Below, piece after piece: positions 33,568-41,851 of a stretch of DNA of 64,000 nucleotides. Location of the stretch: NCBI RefSeq assembly GCF_900188445.1, contig NZ_FZOR01000013.1:1-64000 (forward strand), in the 5' to 3' direction. Both the position numbers and the translations under genes were made by a program. The notes below the pieces were generated by a model. It was not told the origin of the DNA and did not search any database. It saw only the letters and a program-made list of their open reading frames with translations. Positions within the stretch are counted from its first letter, which is position 1, and each line of letters opens with the position of its first letter. Source of the stretch: Actinomadura meyerae (GTDB lineage: Bacteria; Actinomycetota; Actinomycetes; Streptosporangiales; Streptosporangiaceae).

Positions 33568-35337
33568 GTGCACCACTCCGCAGCCACCCGGGAACCCCGC
33601 GCCACCGCCCGCACGGCCACCCGCGCGGCCGCCGGAGCCGCCGCCCGGGCACTGCGCACGGCCGCCGCGGCCGCCCGCCCCGCCGCGCTGCGCACCGCGA
33701 TCCGCCGCCCCACCCGCGCGGCCCGCGTCCAGGACGCCCTCCTGTACGCCGCACTGGCGTTCCCCGTCGCCGTCGACATGATCTCCCCGCTGGAGCCCCG
33801 CCTCGCCGACTGGTGGCTGCGCGCCGCCGGGCTCGCCGTCCTCGCCGCCGCCGTCGCCGTCTGCCGCGCCCACCCCGCGACCGCACTGCTGACCGCCATC
33901 ACCCTCAACCTCGTCCACGGCAACTTCGTGTTCGCCATGCCCGCCCTGGCCTACCTCGCCGGACTGCGAACCGCCCGCCCCCAACCCCTCCTGTGGGGCT
34001 TCACCGCCGTGTTCATCGGCGGCACCGCCCTGGCCACCGCCCGCGGCCTCGACGTGGCGGTCTGGTTCCCCTCCACCGTCTGGCTCGTCCTGCTCGGCGT
34101 CCTGCCCTGGCTCATCGGCCGCTACTGGCGCCAGCACCGCGAACTCCTGCACGCCGGCTGGGAACGCGCCGAACGCCTCGAACACCAGCAGCGGATCATC
34201 GCCGAACGCGAACGCCTCCGCGAACGCGCCCGCATCGCCCAGGACATGCACGACTCCCTCGGCCACGAGCTCGCCCTCATCGCCGTCCGCGCCGGCGCCC
34301 TCCAGGTCGCCCCCGGACTCGACGACCACCACCGCGACGCCGCCGCCCAGCTGCGCACCGGCGCCGCCGACGCCACCGACCGGCTCCGCGAGATCATCGG
34401 CGTCCTCCGCGACGACACCGCCCCCGGCACCGGCGGCGGCCCGGGCGTCGGCCACGACCCGGCCGCGCCCCCCGGCCCCGCCCGCGAAACCATCCCCGAC
34501 CTCGTCGAACGCGCCCGCGCCTCCGGCATCCCCGTCCACCTCACCGGCGCCGCCACCCTGGACGACCTGGCCCCCATGGCCGCGCTCACCGCCCACCGCA
34601 TCGTCCAGGAAGCCGTCACCAACGCCGCCAAGCACGCCCCCGGCGCCCCCGTTACCGTCACCCTCACCCGCCCCGACGACGCCCTCCGCATCACCGTCGC
34701 CAACGACCCCCCGCCCGGCCGCGCACCCCTGCTCCCCGCCGGCGGACGCGGACTGGCCGGTCTCACCGAACGCGTCCGCCTCCTCGGCGGCACCCTCGAC
34801 GCCGCGCCCGACCCCGCCGGCGGCTTCACCCTCACCGCCCACCTCCCCGACACCCCCACCACCGCCGCCGGTACACCCGCCGGCACACCGGGGGAATGGC
34901 CCTCCGAATCCGCGCTCCACCTCGCCCGCGAACGCCTCCAGGTCCGCCGCGGCCTCATCACCGCCATCACCGTCCCCATCGCACTGATGGCCGCCCTCGG
35001 CGCCGTCATGGCCGCCTACTACATCTACGTCACCCTCAACTCCGTCCTCCCACCCGCCGACTACGCCGCCCTGCGCGTCGGCGCACCCCGGCACCAGGTC
35101 GAAAAGACCCTCCCGCGCAGGCAGACCCCCGACGCCGGCGTCGTCCACGCCGCCGTCCCCGAACCACCCGGCGCCGACTGCCGCTACTACCGCCCCGACG
35201 CCAACCTCCTCGGCGCCTCCCGCATCTACCGCCTCTGCTTCACCGGCGGACACCTCACCGCCAAGGACAGCTACTCCACCGCCGCCCTCGACCCCGACCG
35301 CGACAACCCCCACCGCACCGACCAGGAGAACGAGTGA
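33568..35337 (+). CDS. Sensor histidine kinase with a C-terminal membrane-anchored extra domain
   Basis: A 589-residue NarX/DesK-type kinase. About 50 Ala/Arg-rich residues precede four to five membrane helices (residues 55-185). The HisKA_3 phospho-acceptor is His228 in AQDMHDSLGHELALI, and the ATPase domain has EAVTNAAKHAPG and GGRGLAGLTERV. After the usual end (about residue 430) the chain continues with a further helix (LITAITVPIALMAALGAVM) and about 90 residues beginning YAALRVGAPRHQVEKTLPRR, like SmpA/BamE-type lipoprotein domains, with two Cys. The stop overlaps its response-regulator start (GTGA). Confidence 0.87.
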   Translation: MHHSAATREPRATARTATRAAAGAAARALRTAAAAARPAALRTAIRRPTRAARVQDALLYAALAFPVAVDMISPLEPRLADWWLRAAGLAVLAAAVAVCRAHPATALLTAITLNLVHGNFVFAMPALAYLAGLRTARPQPLLWGFTAVFIGGTALATARGLDVAVWFPSTVWLVLLGVLPWLIGRYWRQHRELLHAGWERAERLEHQQRIIAERERLRERARIAQDMHDSLGHELALIAVRAGALQVAPGLDDHHRDAAAQLRTGAADATDRLREIIGVLRDDTAPGTGGGPGVGHDPAAPPGPARETIPDLVERARASGIPVHLTGAATLDDLAPMAALTAHRIVQEAVTNAAKHAPGAPVTVTLTRPDDALRITVANDPPPGRAPLLPAGGRGLAGLTERVRLLGGTLDAAPDPAGGFTLTAHLPDTPTTAAGTPAGTPGEWPSESALHLARERLQVRRGLITAITVPIALMAALGAVMAAYYIYVTLNSVLPPADYAALRVGAPRHQVEKTLPRRQTPDAGVVHAAVPEPPGADCRYYRPDANLLGASRIYRLCFTGGHLTAKDSYSTAALDPDRDNPHRTDQENE

Positions 35338-35999
35338 TCCGGGCCCTCCTCGCCGACGACGAGACGATGATCCGCGCAGGCGTCCGCGCCATCCTCACCG
35401 CCGACCCCGGCATCGACGTCGTCGCCGAGGCCGCCGACGGCCACGAAGCCGTCGAACTCACCCTCCGCCACCGCCCCGACGTCGCCCTCCTCGACATCCG
35501 CATGCCCCGCCTCGACGGCCTCGCCGCCGCCGCAGAACTGCGCCGCACCGCCCCCGCCACCGGCGTCATCATCCTCACCACCTTCGGCGAGGACGACTAC
35601 ATCGCCCGCGCCCTGTCCGGCGGCGCCAGCGGCTTCCTCCTCAAATCCGGCGACCCCCGCGAACTCATCGCCGGCGTCCGCGCCGTCGCCGACGGCGCCG
35701 CCTACCTGTCCCCGAAGGTCGCCCACCGCGTCATCACCCACATCGGCGGCGGCCGCCTCGAAGGCGGCACCCGCGCCCGCCGCCGCATCACCGCCCTCAC
35801 CCCCCGCGAACGCGACGTCCTCGCCCTCCTCGGCGCCGGCCTGTCCAACGCCGAGATCGCCGCCCGCCTCCACCTCGTCGAAGGCACCGTCAAGGCCTAC
35901 GTCAGCGCCATCCTCACCCGCCTGGACGTCCGCAACCGCGTCCAGGCCGCCGTCATCGCCCACGAAGCCGGCCTCGTCGGCGACGACCCCGGCCCCTGA
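35334..35999 (+). CDS. NarL/LuxR-type response regulator
   Basis: A 221-residue regulator: receiver with LLADDETMIRAGVRAIL, acceptor Asp in VALLDIRMPRLDG and Lys in FLLKSGDP, then LuxR HTH LTPRERDVLALLGAGLSNAE with GTVKAYVSAILTRL. It is coupled to the kinase by a GTGA overlap, making a clear two-component pair. It has the same length as the divergent regulator at 32739-33404, suggesting they are paralogues. Confidence 0.92.
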   Translation: MIRALLADDETMIRAGVRAILTADPGIDVVAEAADGHEAVELTLRHRPDVALLDIRMPRLDGLAAAAELRRTAPATGVIILTTFGEDDYIARALSGGASGFLLKSGDPRELIAGVRAVADGAAYLSPKVAHRVITHIGGGRLEGGTRARRRITALTPRERDVLALLGAGLSNAEIAARLHLVEGTVKAYVSAILTRLDVRNRVQAAVIAHEAGLVGDDPGP

Positions 36000-36006
36000 C
36001 CCCGGC

Positions 36007-36057
36007 GGTGGCCCCGGGCGGACGGTGGCCCCGGGCGGACGGTGGCCCCGGGCGGAC
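36007..36057. repeat. 17-base tandem repeat, three perfect copies
   Basis: GGTGGCCCCGGGCGGAC occurs at 36007-36023, 36024-36040 and 36041-36057, directly after the response-regulator stop and ahead of a long hairpin. Each unit contains the palindrome GCCCCGGGC. Confidence 0.85.
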
Positions 36058-36064
36058 GGCGAAC

Positions 36065-36102
36065 GGGCCGTCCCCGGTGGCCAACACCACCGGGGACGGC
36101 CC
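36065..36102. terminator. Strong bidirectional hairpin between convergent genes
   Basis: GGGCCGTCCCCGGTGG (36065-36080) and CCACCGGGGACGGCCC (36087-36102) make a perfect 16-base-pair stem with a 6-base loop between the response regulator and the PAP2 gene. It lacks a U tract. Confidence 0.8.
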
Positions 36103-36127
36103 GCCCATCGCGCCGTCCGCGCGCCCG

Positions 36128-36916
36128 CTAACCGAGCGGAGGCCGCCGCGTCACACCGCCCATCACGTCCGGCATCGTCACCGACGCCTCGTCCATCGAC
36201 GTCGCACCGGCCACCGCACCCATACCGCCCTGCGGCTCCGGCCAGCCCACCGGCCCGCCCGGCACACCACCACCCGCCGGAGGCACCGCACCCGGACCCG
36301 CCGCGCCGGAACCCGCTGGACGCACCCCCAGCAGAACCGCGCCCACCGGCACGCCCCGCAGCCCGTCCACCAGCGGCCGCAGCACCCGCACCAGCACCAG
36401 CGCCACCAGCGGCGCCACCACGACCCCCAGCAGGAACCCCGCCGCCACATCGTGCGGGTAATGCACGCCCACGAACACCCGCGAGAACGCCATCAGCGCC
36501 GCCAGCGGCAGCACCAGCGGCGCCATCGCCCGCCACGCCACCACGATCGCCGCCGCCGACGCCGCCGCGATCGTCGCGTGATTACTCGGGAACGACCAGT
36601 CGCCCGGCGCCGGACACGCCGCGATGTGCACCGCCCCCGACACCGCCCGGCACGGACGCTCCTCCTCGATGAAGGTCTTGGAGACCTCGCTCACCAGATA
36701 CGCCGACACCACCGCGAACGGCGCCGCCAGCGCCAGCCCCATCGCCCGCGCGTCCCGGCCCCGGGCCCGCCACCAGCCCGCCACGAACAGCACGGCGAAC
36801 AACAGCAGCCCCGCATCCGTCCCCACATCCGCCACCTCGTGCACCCAGGACGGCGTGCCCTGCGCGAACTCGGTGATCTCCCGGTACAGATCGGCGCTGA
36901 ACTCCGGCGCTCCCAT
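36128..36916 (-). CDS. PAP2-family membrane phosphatase
   Basis: A 262-residue protein with about six helices. The tripartite lipid-phosphatase motif is complete: KTFIEEERPC, PSNHATIAAA and SRVFVGVHYPHDV. A Pro/Gly-rich tail of ~60 residues follows the last helix. Likely substrates are undecaprenyl pyrophosphate or other lipid phosphates at the outer face of the membrane. ATG 36916 is preferred because GGGAG lies 4-5 bases upstream. Confidence 0.9.
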   Translation of the reverse strand: MGAPEFSADLYREITEFAQGTPSWVHEVADVGTDAGLLLFAVLFVAGWWRARGRDARAMGLALAAPFAVVSAYLVSEVSKTFIEEERPCRAVSGAVHIAACPAPGDWSFPSNHATIAAASAAAIVVAWRAMAPLVLPLAALMAFSRVFVGVHYPHDVAAGFLLGVVVAPLVALVLVRVLRPLVDGLRGVPVGAVLLGVRPAGSGAAGPGAVPPAGGGVPGGPVGWPEPQGGMGAVAGATSMDEASVTMPDVMGGVTRRPPLG

Positions 36917-37057
36917 ACTCTCCCTCACGCTCACGGGCGGCCCCGCCCGACACCCTTGAGACACCGCGCGGACCACCGAAGTTCACCCTACGGCCACGAC
37001 CGCGCCAAGCCGGTCACTTTCCCCGATCACCGCGCGGATCGGCCCGATCGCCCCGCA

Positions 37058-37744
37058 TCACCGGCCCGCCGGCGCTCCCGGCACCCCCACCGCCACACCC
37101 TCGTCCACGTCCGGCCGCGCCTCCGCAACCGGCTCCTCCCGCGCCGGGCCGCCCCGGCGCCGCCGCACGAAACGCACCCCCTCCACCACACCCGTCACCG
37201 ACAGCGCCAACCCCAGACCCACCGCCACACCCTTGACCGGATCGTCCTCGAACGCCGCCCCGCCGACATACCCCAGCAACGTCCCGTACAGCGCCCACGA
37301 CACCGCCGCCAACGCCGCGAACCCCGAGAACCACCGCAACCGGTACCCCACCGCACCCATCGTCAGCGTCACCGCCGTCCGGCCACCCGGCACATACCGC
37401 GCCACCACCAGGATCAACCCGCCCCGCTCGGCCATCGTCCGCCGCGCCCACCCGAACGCACCATGCCGCCGCGTCCCCGGCCGCAGCCCCCGCACCAGCC
37501 GCCCACCCGCCCGCCGCCCCACCAGATACGACACGTGGTCGCCCACGAACGCACCGCACGCCGCCAGCACCACCACCGCCACCGGCTCCGGCCGCCCCGA
37601 CGCCGCGTACACACCGGCCGTGATCACCAGACTCTCGCTCGGCACCACCGGGAAGAACCCGTCGACCACCGCGACCGCGAACAGCACCAGATAGAACCAC
37701 GGCGACGTCACGGCCGTGTCCACCACACCAAGGATTCCGTCCAT
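37058..37744 (-). CDS. DedA-family membrane protein
   Basis: A 228-residue protein with the DedA/VTT pattern: VDGFFPVVPSESLVITAG, GDHVSYLVGRRAG and the RYVPGGRTAVTLTMGA motif, with about five hydrophobic segments. DedA proteins are thought to flip undecaprenyl-phosphate or other lipids. Next to a PAP2 phosphatase on the same strand, a shared role in lipid-carrier recycling is reasonable. The C-terminal tail is charged and cytoplasmic. Confidence 0.9.
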   Translation of the reverse strand: MDGILGVVDTAVTSPWFYLVLFAVAVVDGFFPVVPSESLVITAGVYAASGRPEPVAVVVLAACGAFVGDHVSYLVGRRAGGRLVRGLRPGTRRHGAFGWARRTMAERGGLILVVARYVPGGRTAVTLTMGAVGYRLRWFSGFAALAAVSWALYGTLLGYVGGAAFEDDPVKGVAVGLGLALSVTGVVEGVRFVRRRRGGPAREEPVAEARPDVDEGVAVGVPGAPAGR

Positions 37745-37967
37745 GCCCCGACGCTAGGAACCGCGCACCCCCCAGCGGATCCCGCCAACGGCCACGACCA
37801 CCCCCGACTTACGGCAGGGGTCCCGCCCCGCGCCCTGCGAACGACGTACCACCCGATCCTCATCCCGAAGGACGACCCCCACCCCAGCACCCCACCCATC
37901 CGGCCCTCAGACGACGGCTGAAAACCACTCGCCTCCCACCGCACCCCTCCGGCACACTCCACGACCT
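37745..37967. other. Gene-free 223-base gap
   Basis: This is the divergent region between the DedA gene and the HAD phosphatase gene. It contains GCTAGGAACC near 37755, similar to the sequence upstream of the UvrA-like gene and probably a minus-strand -10 region (CTAGC). No convincing ORF or strong dyad was seen. Confidence 0.5.
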
Positions 37968-38606
37968 GTGGGACACCTGCACATCTTCGACATGGACGGC
38001 ACACTCCTGACCGGCACCACCGCCAACCTCGAGATCGCCCGCCACCTCGGCACCCTGCCCGAACTCCACGAACTCGAGGCCCGCTTCGCCGCCGGCACCC
38101 TCGACACGCACGGCTTCTCCATCGAGATCCACCGCCTCTGGCGCGACCTCACCCCCGCCGTCGTCGCCACCGCCTACACCGCCGCCACCTGGCTCACCGG
38201 CATCGCCGACGTCTGCGCCGACATCCGCGCCCGCGGCGAGCACTCCGCCGTCATCACCATGTCGCCCGACTTCTTCGCCCACCACCTCCTCGCCCTCGGC
38301 TTCGACGACGTCATCGCCTCCCGGTTCCCGCCCATGCCCTTCACCGGCACCCTCGACCCCGCCGGCATCCTCACCCCCGCCGACAAGGTCCGCATCACCG
38401 AGGAACTCCGCACCCGCCACGGACTCACCCCCGCCCAATGCACCGCCTACGGCGACTCCATGTCCGACGCGCCCCTGTTCCGCCACCTCACCAACACCGT
38501 CGCCGTCAACGCCGACCACCACCTCGCCGACATCGCCGCCCTCGACTACCGCGGCACCGACCTCACCGAGGCCTACACCCTCGCCCGCACCCTCTCCACC
38601 ACCTGA
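37968..38606 (+). CDS. HAD-IB family phosphatase
   Basis: A 212-residue HAD protein: motif I HIFDMDGTLLTGT near the N-terminus, a small helical cap, motif II Thr/Ser in SAVITMSPDFF, and motif IV TAYGDSMSDAPLF. This is the SerB-like (IB) subclass that dephosphorylates phosphoserine or related small molecules. The start is GTG at 37968. It is a single gene. Confidence 0.88.
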   Translation: MGHLHIFDMDGTLLTGTTANLEIARHLGTLPELHELEARFAAGTLDTHGFSIEIHRLWRDLTPAVVATAYTAATWLTGIADVCADIRARGEHSAVITMSPDFFAHHLLALGFDDVIASRFPPMPFTGTLDPAGILTPADKVRITEELRTRHGLTPAQCTAYGDSMSDAPLFRHLTNTVAVNADHHLADIAALDYRGTDLTEAYTLARTLSTT

Positions 38607-38692
38607 CCCCTCAGCACGTACCGAGGGCCCTCAGCCGCACCCGCCGGACGCCACCGCCCGCCACCGACGGCAACCCCCGTACCATCGGCACC

Positions 38693-39148
38693 GTGACTGA
38701 CCGCGCACTGTTCGACCAGGTCGGCGAGATCGTCCGGGCATCCACCCCGCCCGGCCTCGGGCACCCGCACGTCCAGGTGCGCCACAACGGCGTCAAAGCG
38801 TGGTTCGGCGACCCCGAACCCCAGCGCGAGCACTACGAGGCACAGATCATCCCCGCCGAACTCGCCCCCGGCGCACGCACCCACGCCGTCGAGATCGGCT
38901 TCCACGCCGAGCACCGCGACGAACCCGCCAACGACGCCGCCCTCGCCCGCCTGCGCACCACCGAGCCCCACTGGCGCGCCGACCTCGGCGACGACCCCGC
39001 CACCGGCCCGTTCCTCGGCCGCGGCACCTGGCGCCGCATCTCCGAAACCTGGCCCGACCTCGACCTCGACGCCCCCGACCTCGCGTTCGAGATCGGCGTC
39101 CGGCTCGTCGACTACATCCGCGCCCTGGAACCCCACCGGCGGGTATGA
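38693..39148 (+). CDS. Hypothetical protein (151 residues)
   Basis: An acidic soluble protein starting VTDRALFDQVGEIVRASTP. The features EAQIIPAELAPGARTHAVEI and WPDLDLDAPDLAFEIGVRLV suggest an alpha/beta domain, but I cannot name the family. The stop overlaps an in-frame ATG of the DUF72 gene (ATGA at 39145), which supports both the end point and co-expression. Confidence 0.72.
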   Translation: MTDRALFDQVGEIVRASTPPGLGHPHVQVRHNGVKAWFGDPEPQREHYEAQIIPAELAPGARTHAVEIGFHAEHRDEPANDAALARLRTTEPHWRADLGDDPATGPFLGRGTWRRISETWPDLDLDAPDLAFEIGVRLVDYIRALEPHRRV

Positions 39149-39186
39149 CCTCCACCGGAGGCACCGCCGGACCAGGGGAGGGGCCG

Positions 39187-39900
39187 ATGCTCATCGGCAC
39201 ATCGGGCTGGCAGTACGCCGACTGGCGCGGCGTCCTGTACCCGCCCGGTCTCCCGCAGCGGCGCTGGCTGCGGCACTACGGCGACGTCTTCGCCACCGTG
39301 GAGAACAACAACGCCTTCTACCGCCTGCCGGGCCGCGAGACGTTCGAGCAGTGGCGGGGGAGCACCCCGCCCGGCTTCGTCATGGCGGTGAAGGCCAGCC
39401 GCTACCTCACCCACATGAAGCGCCTCACCGACCCCGCCGAACCCGTCGCGCGGCTCATGACCGCCGCCGCCGGGCTCGGCCCCAAGCTCGGACCGGTCCT
39501 GCTGCAACTCCCGCCCACCCTGCGCGCCGAACCGGACCGCCTCGCCGCCTGCCTGCGCTGCTTCCCCGCGGGCGTGCGCGTCGCGGTCGAGCCGCGCCAC
39601 CCCACATGGTGGACGGACGAGACCCGCGCCGTCCTGGAGCGGCACGGCGCCGCCCTGTGCTGGACCGACCGCCTCGGCCGAGCCCAGACACCGCTGTGGC
39701 GGACCGCCGACTGGCTCTACTTGCGCTTCCACGAAGGCCCCGCCGAGCCCTGGCCGCACTACGACGACGAGACCCTGCGAGGCTGGGCGGACGAACTCGC
39801 CGCCACTGACGACGCCTACGTCTACTTCAACAACGACCCCGGCGGCGCGGCCGTCCGCAACGCACTGCGCTTCACCGAGCTCACCGCACACCCCGCGTGA
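39187..39900 (+). CDS. DUF72 (YecE-like) protein
   Basis: A 237-residue TIM-barrel-like DUF72 protein: MLIGTSGWQYADWRGVLYP, the NAFYRLP segment, VMAVKASRYLTHMKRL, LLQLPPTLR and the C-terminal DDAYVYFNNDPGG. The function of DUF72 is not established. ATG 39187 has GGGGAGGGG just upstream and matches the family start; ATG 39145 would overlap the previous stop. Confidence 0.88.
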   Translation: MLIGTSGWQYADWRGVLYPPGLPQRRWLRHYGDVFATVENNNAFYRLPGRETFEQWRGSTPPGFVMAVKASRYLTHMKRLTDPAEPVARLMTAAAGLGPKLGPVLLQLPPTLRAEPDRLAACLRCFPAGVRVAVEPRHPTWWTDETRAVLERHGAALCWTDRLGRAQTPLWRTADWLYLRFHEGPAEPWPHYDDETLRGWADELAATDDAYVYFNNDPGGAAVRNALRFTELTAHPA

Positions 39901-39945
39901 ACCCCCTCATCCCGGGACCGCGCCCGATCCCGCCCGGCCACGGCG

Positions 39946-40473
39946 ATGCGCCCTACCGGACGATCAGCGCACCAGCGGGAGGAAGATCGTGTCGACGATC
40001 TCCTCCAGGACGTCATCCGGCACCGCTCGGTGGCCTCCTCGTCCACCTTGCTCTTCCTCGGCGGGATCTCCCTGTTCGGATCGATGATGCTGCTGCCCCT
40101 GTACCTGCAGCAGGTCCGCGGCGCGTCCCCACTCGGCGCCGGACTGCTGCTCATCCCTCAGGGAGTCGGAGCCCTCGCCGCCCGCGGCCTGGCAGGCAGG
40201 TACATGGACCGCATCGGCCCCCGCGCGGTGGCGTGCACGGCCTTCTCCCTCGTCACCGTCTCCACCGTGCCGTTCGCCTTCCTCACCGCCGACACCAGCG
40301 AGAACCTGCTCACGGCCGCGCTGCTCATCCGCGGCGTCGCCCTCACCGCCGCCGCCGTCCCACTCTGCCTGCTCCTGCCAGGCCCGCCCGAGCCGACGCC
40401 TTCCACCCACAGCAAAGAGCGCCGTCGCGGCCGCCATCACCCCGAGAGCAGCGCGGGGGAGAGGCTTCAGTGA
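39946..40473 (+). pseudogene. Remnant of a DHA2-type MFS drug transporter
   Basis: An open frame whose residues 26-140 (about 40021-40366) match an internal block of 14-helix EmrB/QacA transporters: HRSVASSSTLLFLGGISLFG, PLYLQQVRGASPLGAGLLL, PQGVG and LAGRYMDRIGPRAV. Everything before helix 9 is missing, and the segment after about residue 140 jumps to a short C-terminal-like LLLPGPPEP tail. The upstream part reads better on the other strand as the end of a TetR gene. The piece is too short to transport anything. Confidence 0.75.
39964..40023 (-). pseudogene. C-terminal remnant of a TetR-family regulator
   Basis: Read on the minus strand this codes VPDDVLEEIVDTIFLPLVR and a stop, which resembles the last helix of TetR-type repressors. 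It abuts the MFS remnant at about 40022. A TetR gene divergent from an MFS pump is a very common pair, and a single deletion would create exactly this junction. Confidence 0.45.
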
Positions 40474-41552
40474 AGCTCTGCCGAGGCGTCACCCGGCAAC
40501 CCGGACCGGGTGGCCCGCAAGTGCGCCAGGACAGGGGAGATCCTGGCCAGATCACGCGCGGCCTGGGCGGCCACCTTGGTGTACAGGCTGGTCGTGGCGA
40601 GGTTCTTGTGGCCGAGGACCGCCTGCAGCTCGTTCAGGCCACCACCGTTGCGCAGCACCCCTACGGCGAAGGTGTGCCGGAAGACGTGGGCGAGCTCGCC
40701 GTCCGGGCGGGGGACACCCGCCCAGCGGAACCACAGGTCGACGCGGTATTCGATCATGCCCGAGGTGATGGGGGAGCCGTTCAGCGCGATGAACAGCGGA
40801 TCGTCGGGGTCCACGCTCCCGAAGCGCCGCCCGCGGTCGGCGAGGTAGTCGTCGACGCCGTCGACCGCGATGTCGTCGATGGGGACGTTGCGGTCCGCGG
40901 CGCCCTTGCCGTGCAGCCGCAGCAGGCACCCGTTGACGTCCCGGACCAGGTCGGCGACCTTGAGCCCGCACACCTCGGCGGTGCGCGGGCCGGCTCCCGC
41001 GAAGACCGCCAGCAGCGCACGGTCCAGCAGCACCCACTGGCTCCACGCACCGGGCCGCGGCGTGGAGGCGGCGCGGACGACCTCGCCGAGCTGCTCGTCG
41101 GTCAGCGCGACCGGCAGCCGCTCCGGGATCTTCGGGACCTCCAGCTCGAGGGTGGGGTCGATCGGGAGACGCCCCGTCCTCACCAGCCAGCGGCATAGGC
41201 CGCGCATCGCGGAGATCCGCACTGCGCGCGTGCGGGCGCTGAGGCCGAGGCGGTGGAACGCCGCCGCGCACATCAGCAGCGACTCGGCGGTCAGATGCGC
41301 GGCCATCAGATGCTCGCGCGGGTCGGTGCCCTCGGGCACGGCGATCTCGTGGATGTCGGCGAGCTCGCGGGCCCAGCCGGCGAGCGCCTCGCGGTAGGTC
41401 TTCTCGGTGTTGTCGGCGATGCCGCGGCCCGCCCGTTTGGCATCGAGCCACCGGTCCTGCAGGAATGCGAGGTTCTCCGGCGTCCCATCGGCCTTTCCGG
41501 TTCCACCGTTGGACACGTCCACGCCCTTTCGTGCTTTTCCGGGATAATTCAT
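40467..41552 (-). CDS. Tyrosine recombinase / site-specific integrase (XerC/D-like)
   Basis: A 361-residue recombinase. An SAM-like core-binding domain (residues ~20-120, RWLDAKRAGRGIADNTEKTY) precedes the catalytic domain with all expected residues: Arg in AGPRTAEVCGL, Lys in LHGKGAADRNVP, HxxR in HVFRHTFAVG, His in VLGHKNLATT and the nucleophile Tyr in TSLYTKVA. ATG 41552 lies inside a perfect palindrome, and its ATGA overlaps the stop of a small upstream ORF. No phage, plasmid or tRNA gene is nearby. G+C appears somewhat lower than in neighbours, consistent with transfer. Confidence 0.9.
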   Translation of the reverse strand: MNYPGKARKGVDVSNGGTGKADGTPENLAFLQDRWLDAKRAGRGIADNTEKTYREALAGWARELADIHEIAVPEGTDPREHLMAAHLTAESLLMCAAAFHRLGLSARTRAVRISAMRGLCRWLVRTGRLPIDPTLELEVPKIPERLPVALTDEQLGEVVRAASTPRPGAWSQWVLLDRALLAVFAGAGPRTAEVCGLKVADLVRDVNGCLLRLHGKGAADRNVPIDDIAVDGVDDYLADRGRRFGSVDPDDPLFIALNGSPITSGMIEYRVDLWFRWAGVPRPDGELAHVFRHTFAVGVLRNGGGLNELQAVLGHKNLATTSLYTKVAAQAARDLARISPVLAHLRATRSGLPGDASAELH

Positions 41553-41560
41553 ATTATCCC
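41541..41560. promoter_or_regulatory. Palindrome over the integrase start codon
   Basis: GGGATAAT-TCAT-ATTATCCC is a perfect dyad with 8-base arms. The minus-strand ATG of the integrase (41552-41550) lies in its centre. The core ATAAT-N4-ATTAT is repeated at 41838-41851. Confidence 0.65.
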
Positions 41561-41848
41561 GGAGAAATCGAGCGCTTGTCCAGGCCGCACTTCCCACACG
41601 ATCAGGCGATGCTCCTTCGACGGCCCTTCGCCGAAGAAATCCGAACCACCCCGGCCAAGGGACCGCCGACCATCCGGCGACAGTTCCGCAGATCCCGCAC
41701 AGGCCGGCCGCAGCCACAGCCTGAAGCCGCCGACCGGGACGCGCCGCCACAACGCCGCCGACGCCGCCGCCAACCCGCCGAACACAGTCGCCACCACAGC
41801 ATCGCGGCCCTTTCCACCCGTCCTGGACAGATGGTCGATAATGCACAT
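41549..41848 (-). CDS. Unknown 99-residue ORF coupled to the integrase
   Basis: An unrecognised protein starting MCIIDHLSRTGGKGRDAVVA, with a hydrophobic stretch (VFGGLAAASAALW) near residues 22-34 and a mixed C-terminal half. Its TGA overlaps the integrase ATG as ATGA, the usual sign of translational coupling, and third codon positions are mostly G or C. Its own ATG lies in an ATAAT-N4-ATTAT palindrome like the one at the integrase start. It could be an excisionase-like or regulatory partner, but nothing in its sequence proves this. Confidence 0.42.
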   Translation of the reverse strand: MCIIDHLSRTGGKGRDAVVATVFGGLAAASAALWRRVPVGGFRLWLRPACAGSAELSPDGRRSLGRGGSDFFGEGPSKEHRLIVWEVRPGQALDFSGII

Positions 41849-41851
41849 TAT
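41838..41851. promoter_or_regulatory. ATAAT-GCAC-ATTAT palindrome at the start of the small ORF
   Basis: A 14-base dyad overlapping the minus-strand ATG at 41848. It has the same core and spacing as the palindrome at the integrase start 294 bases away, so one DNA-binding protein could control both starts. Confidence 0.55.
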
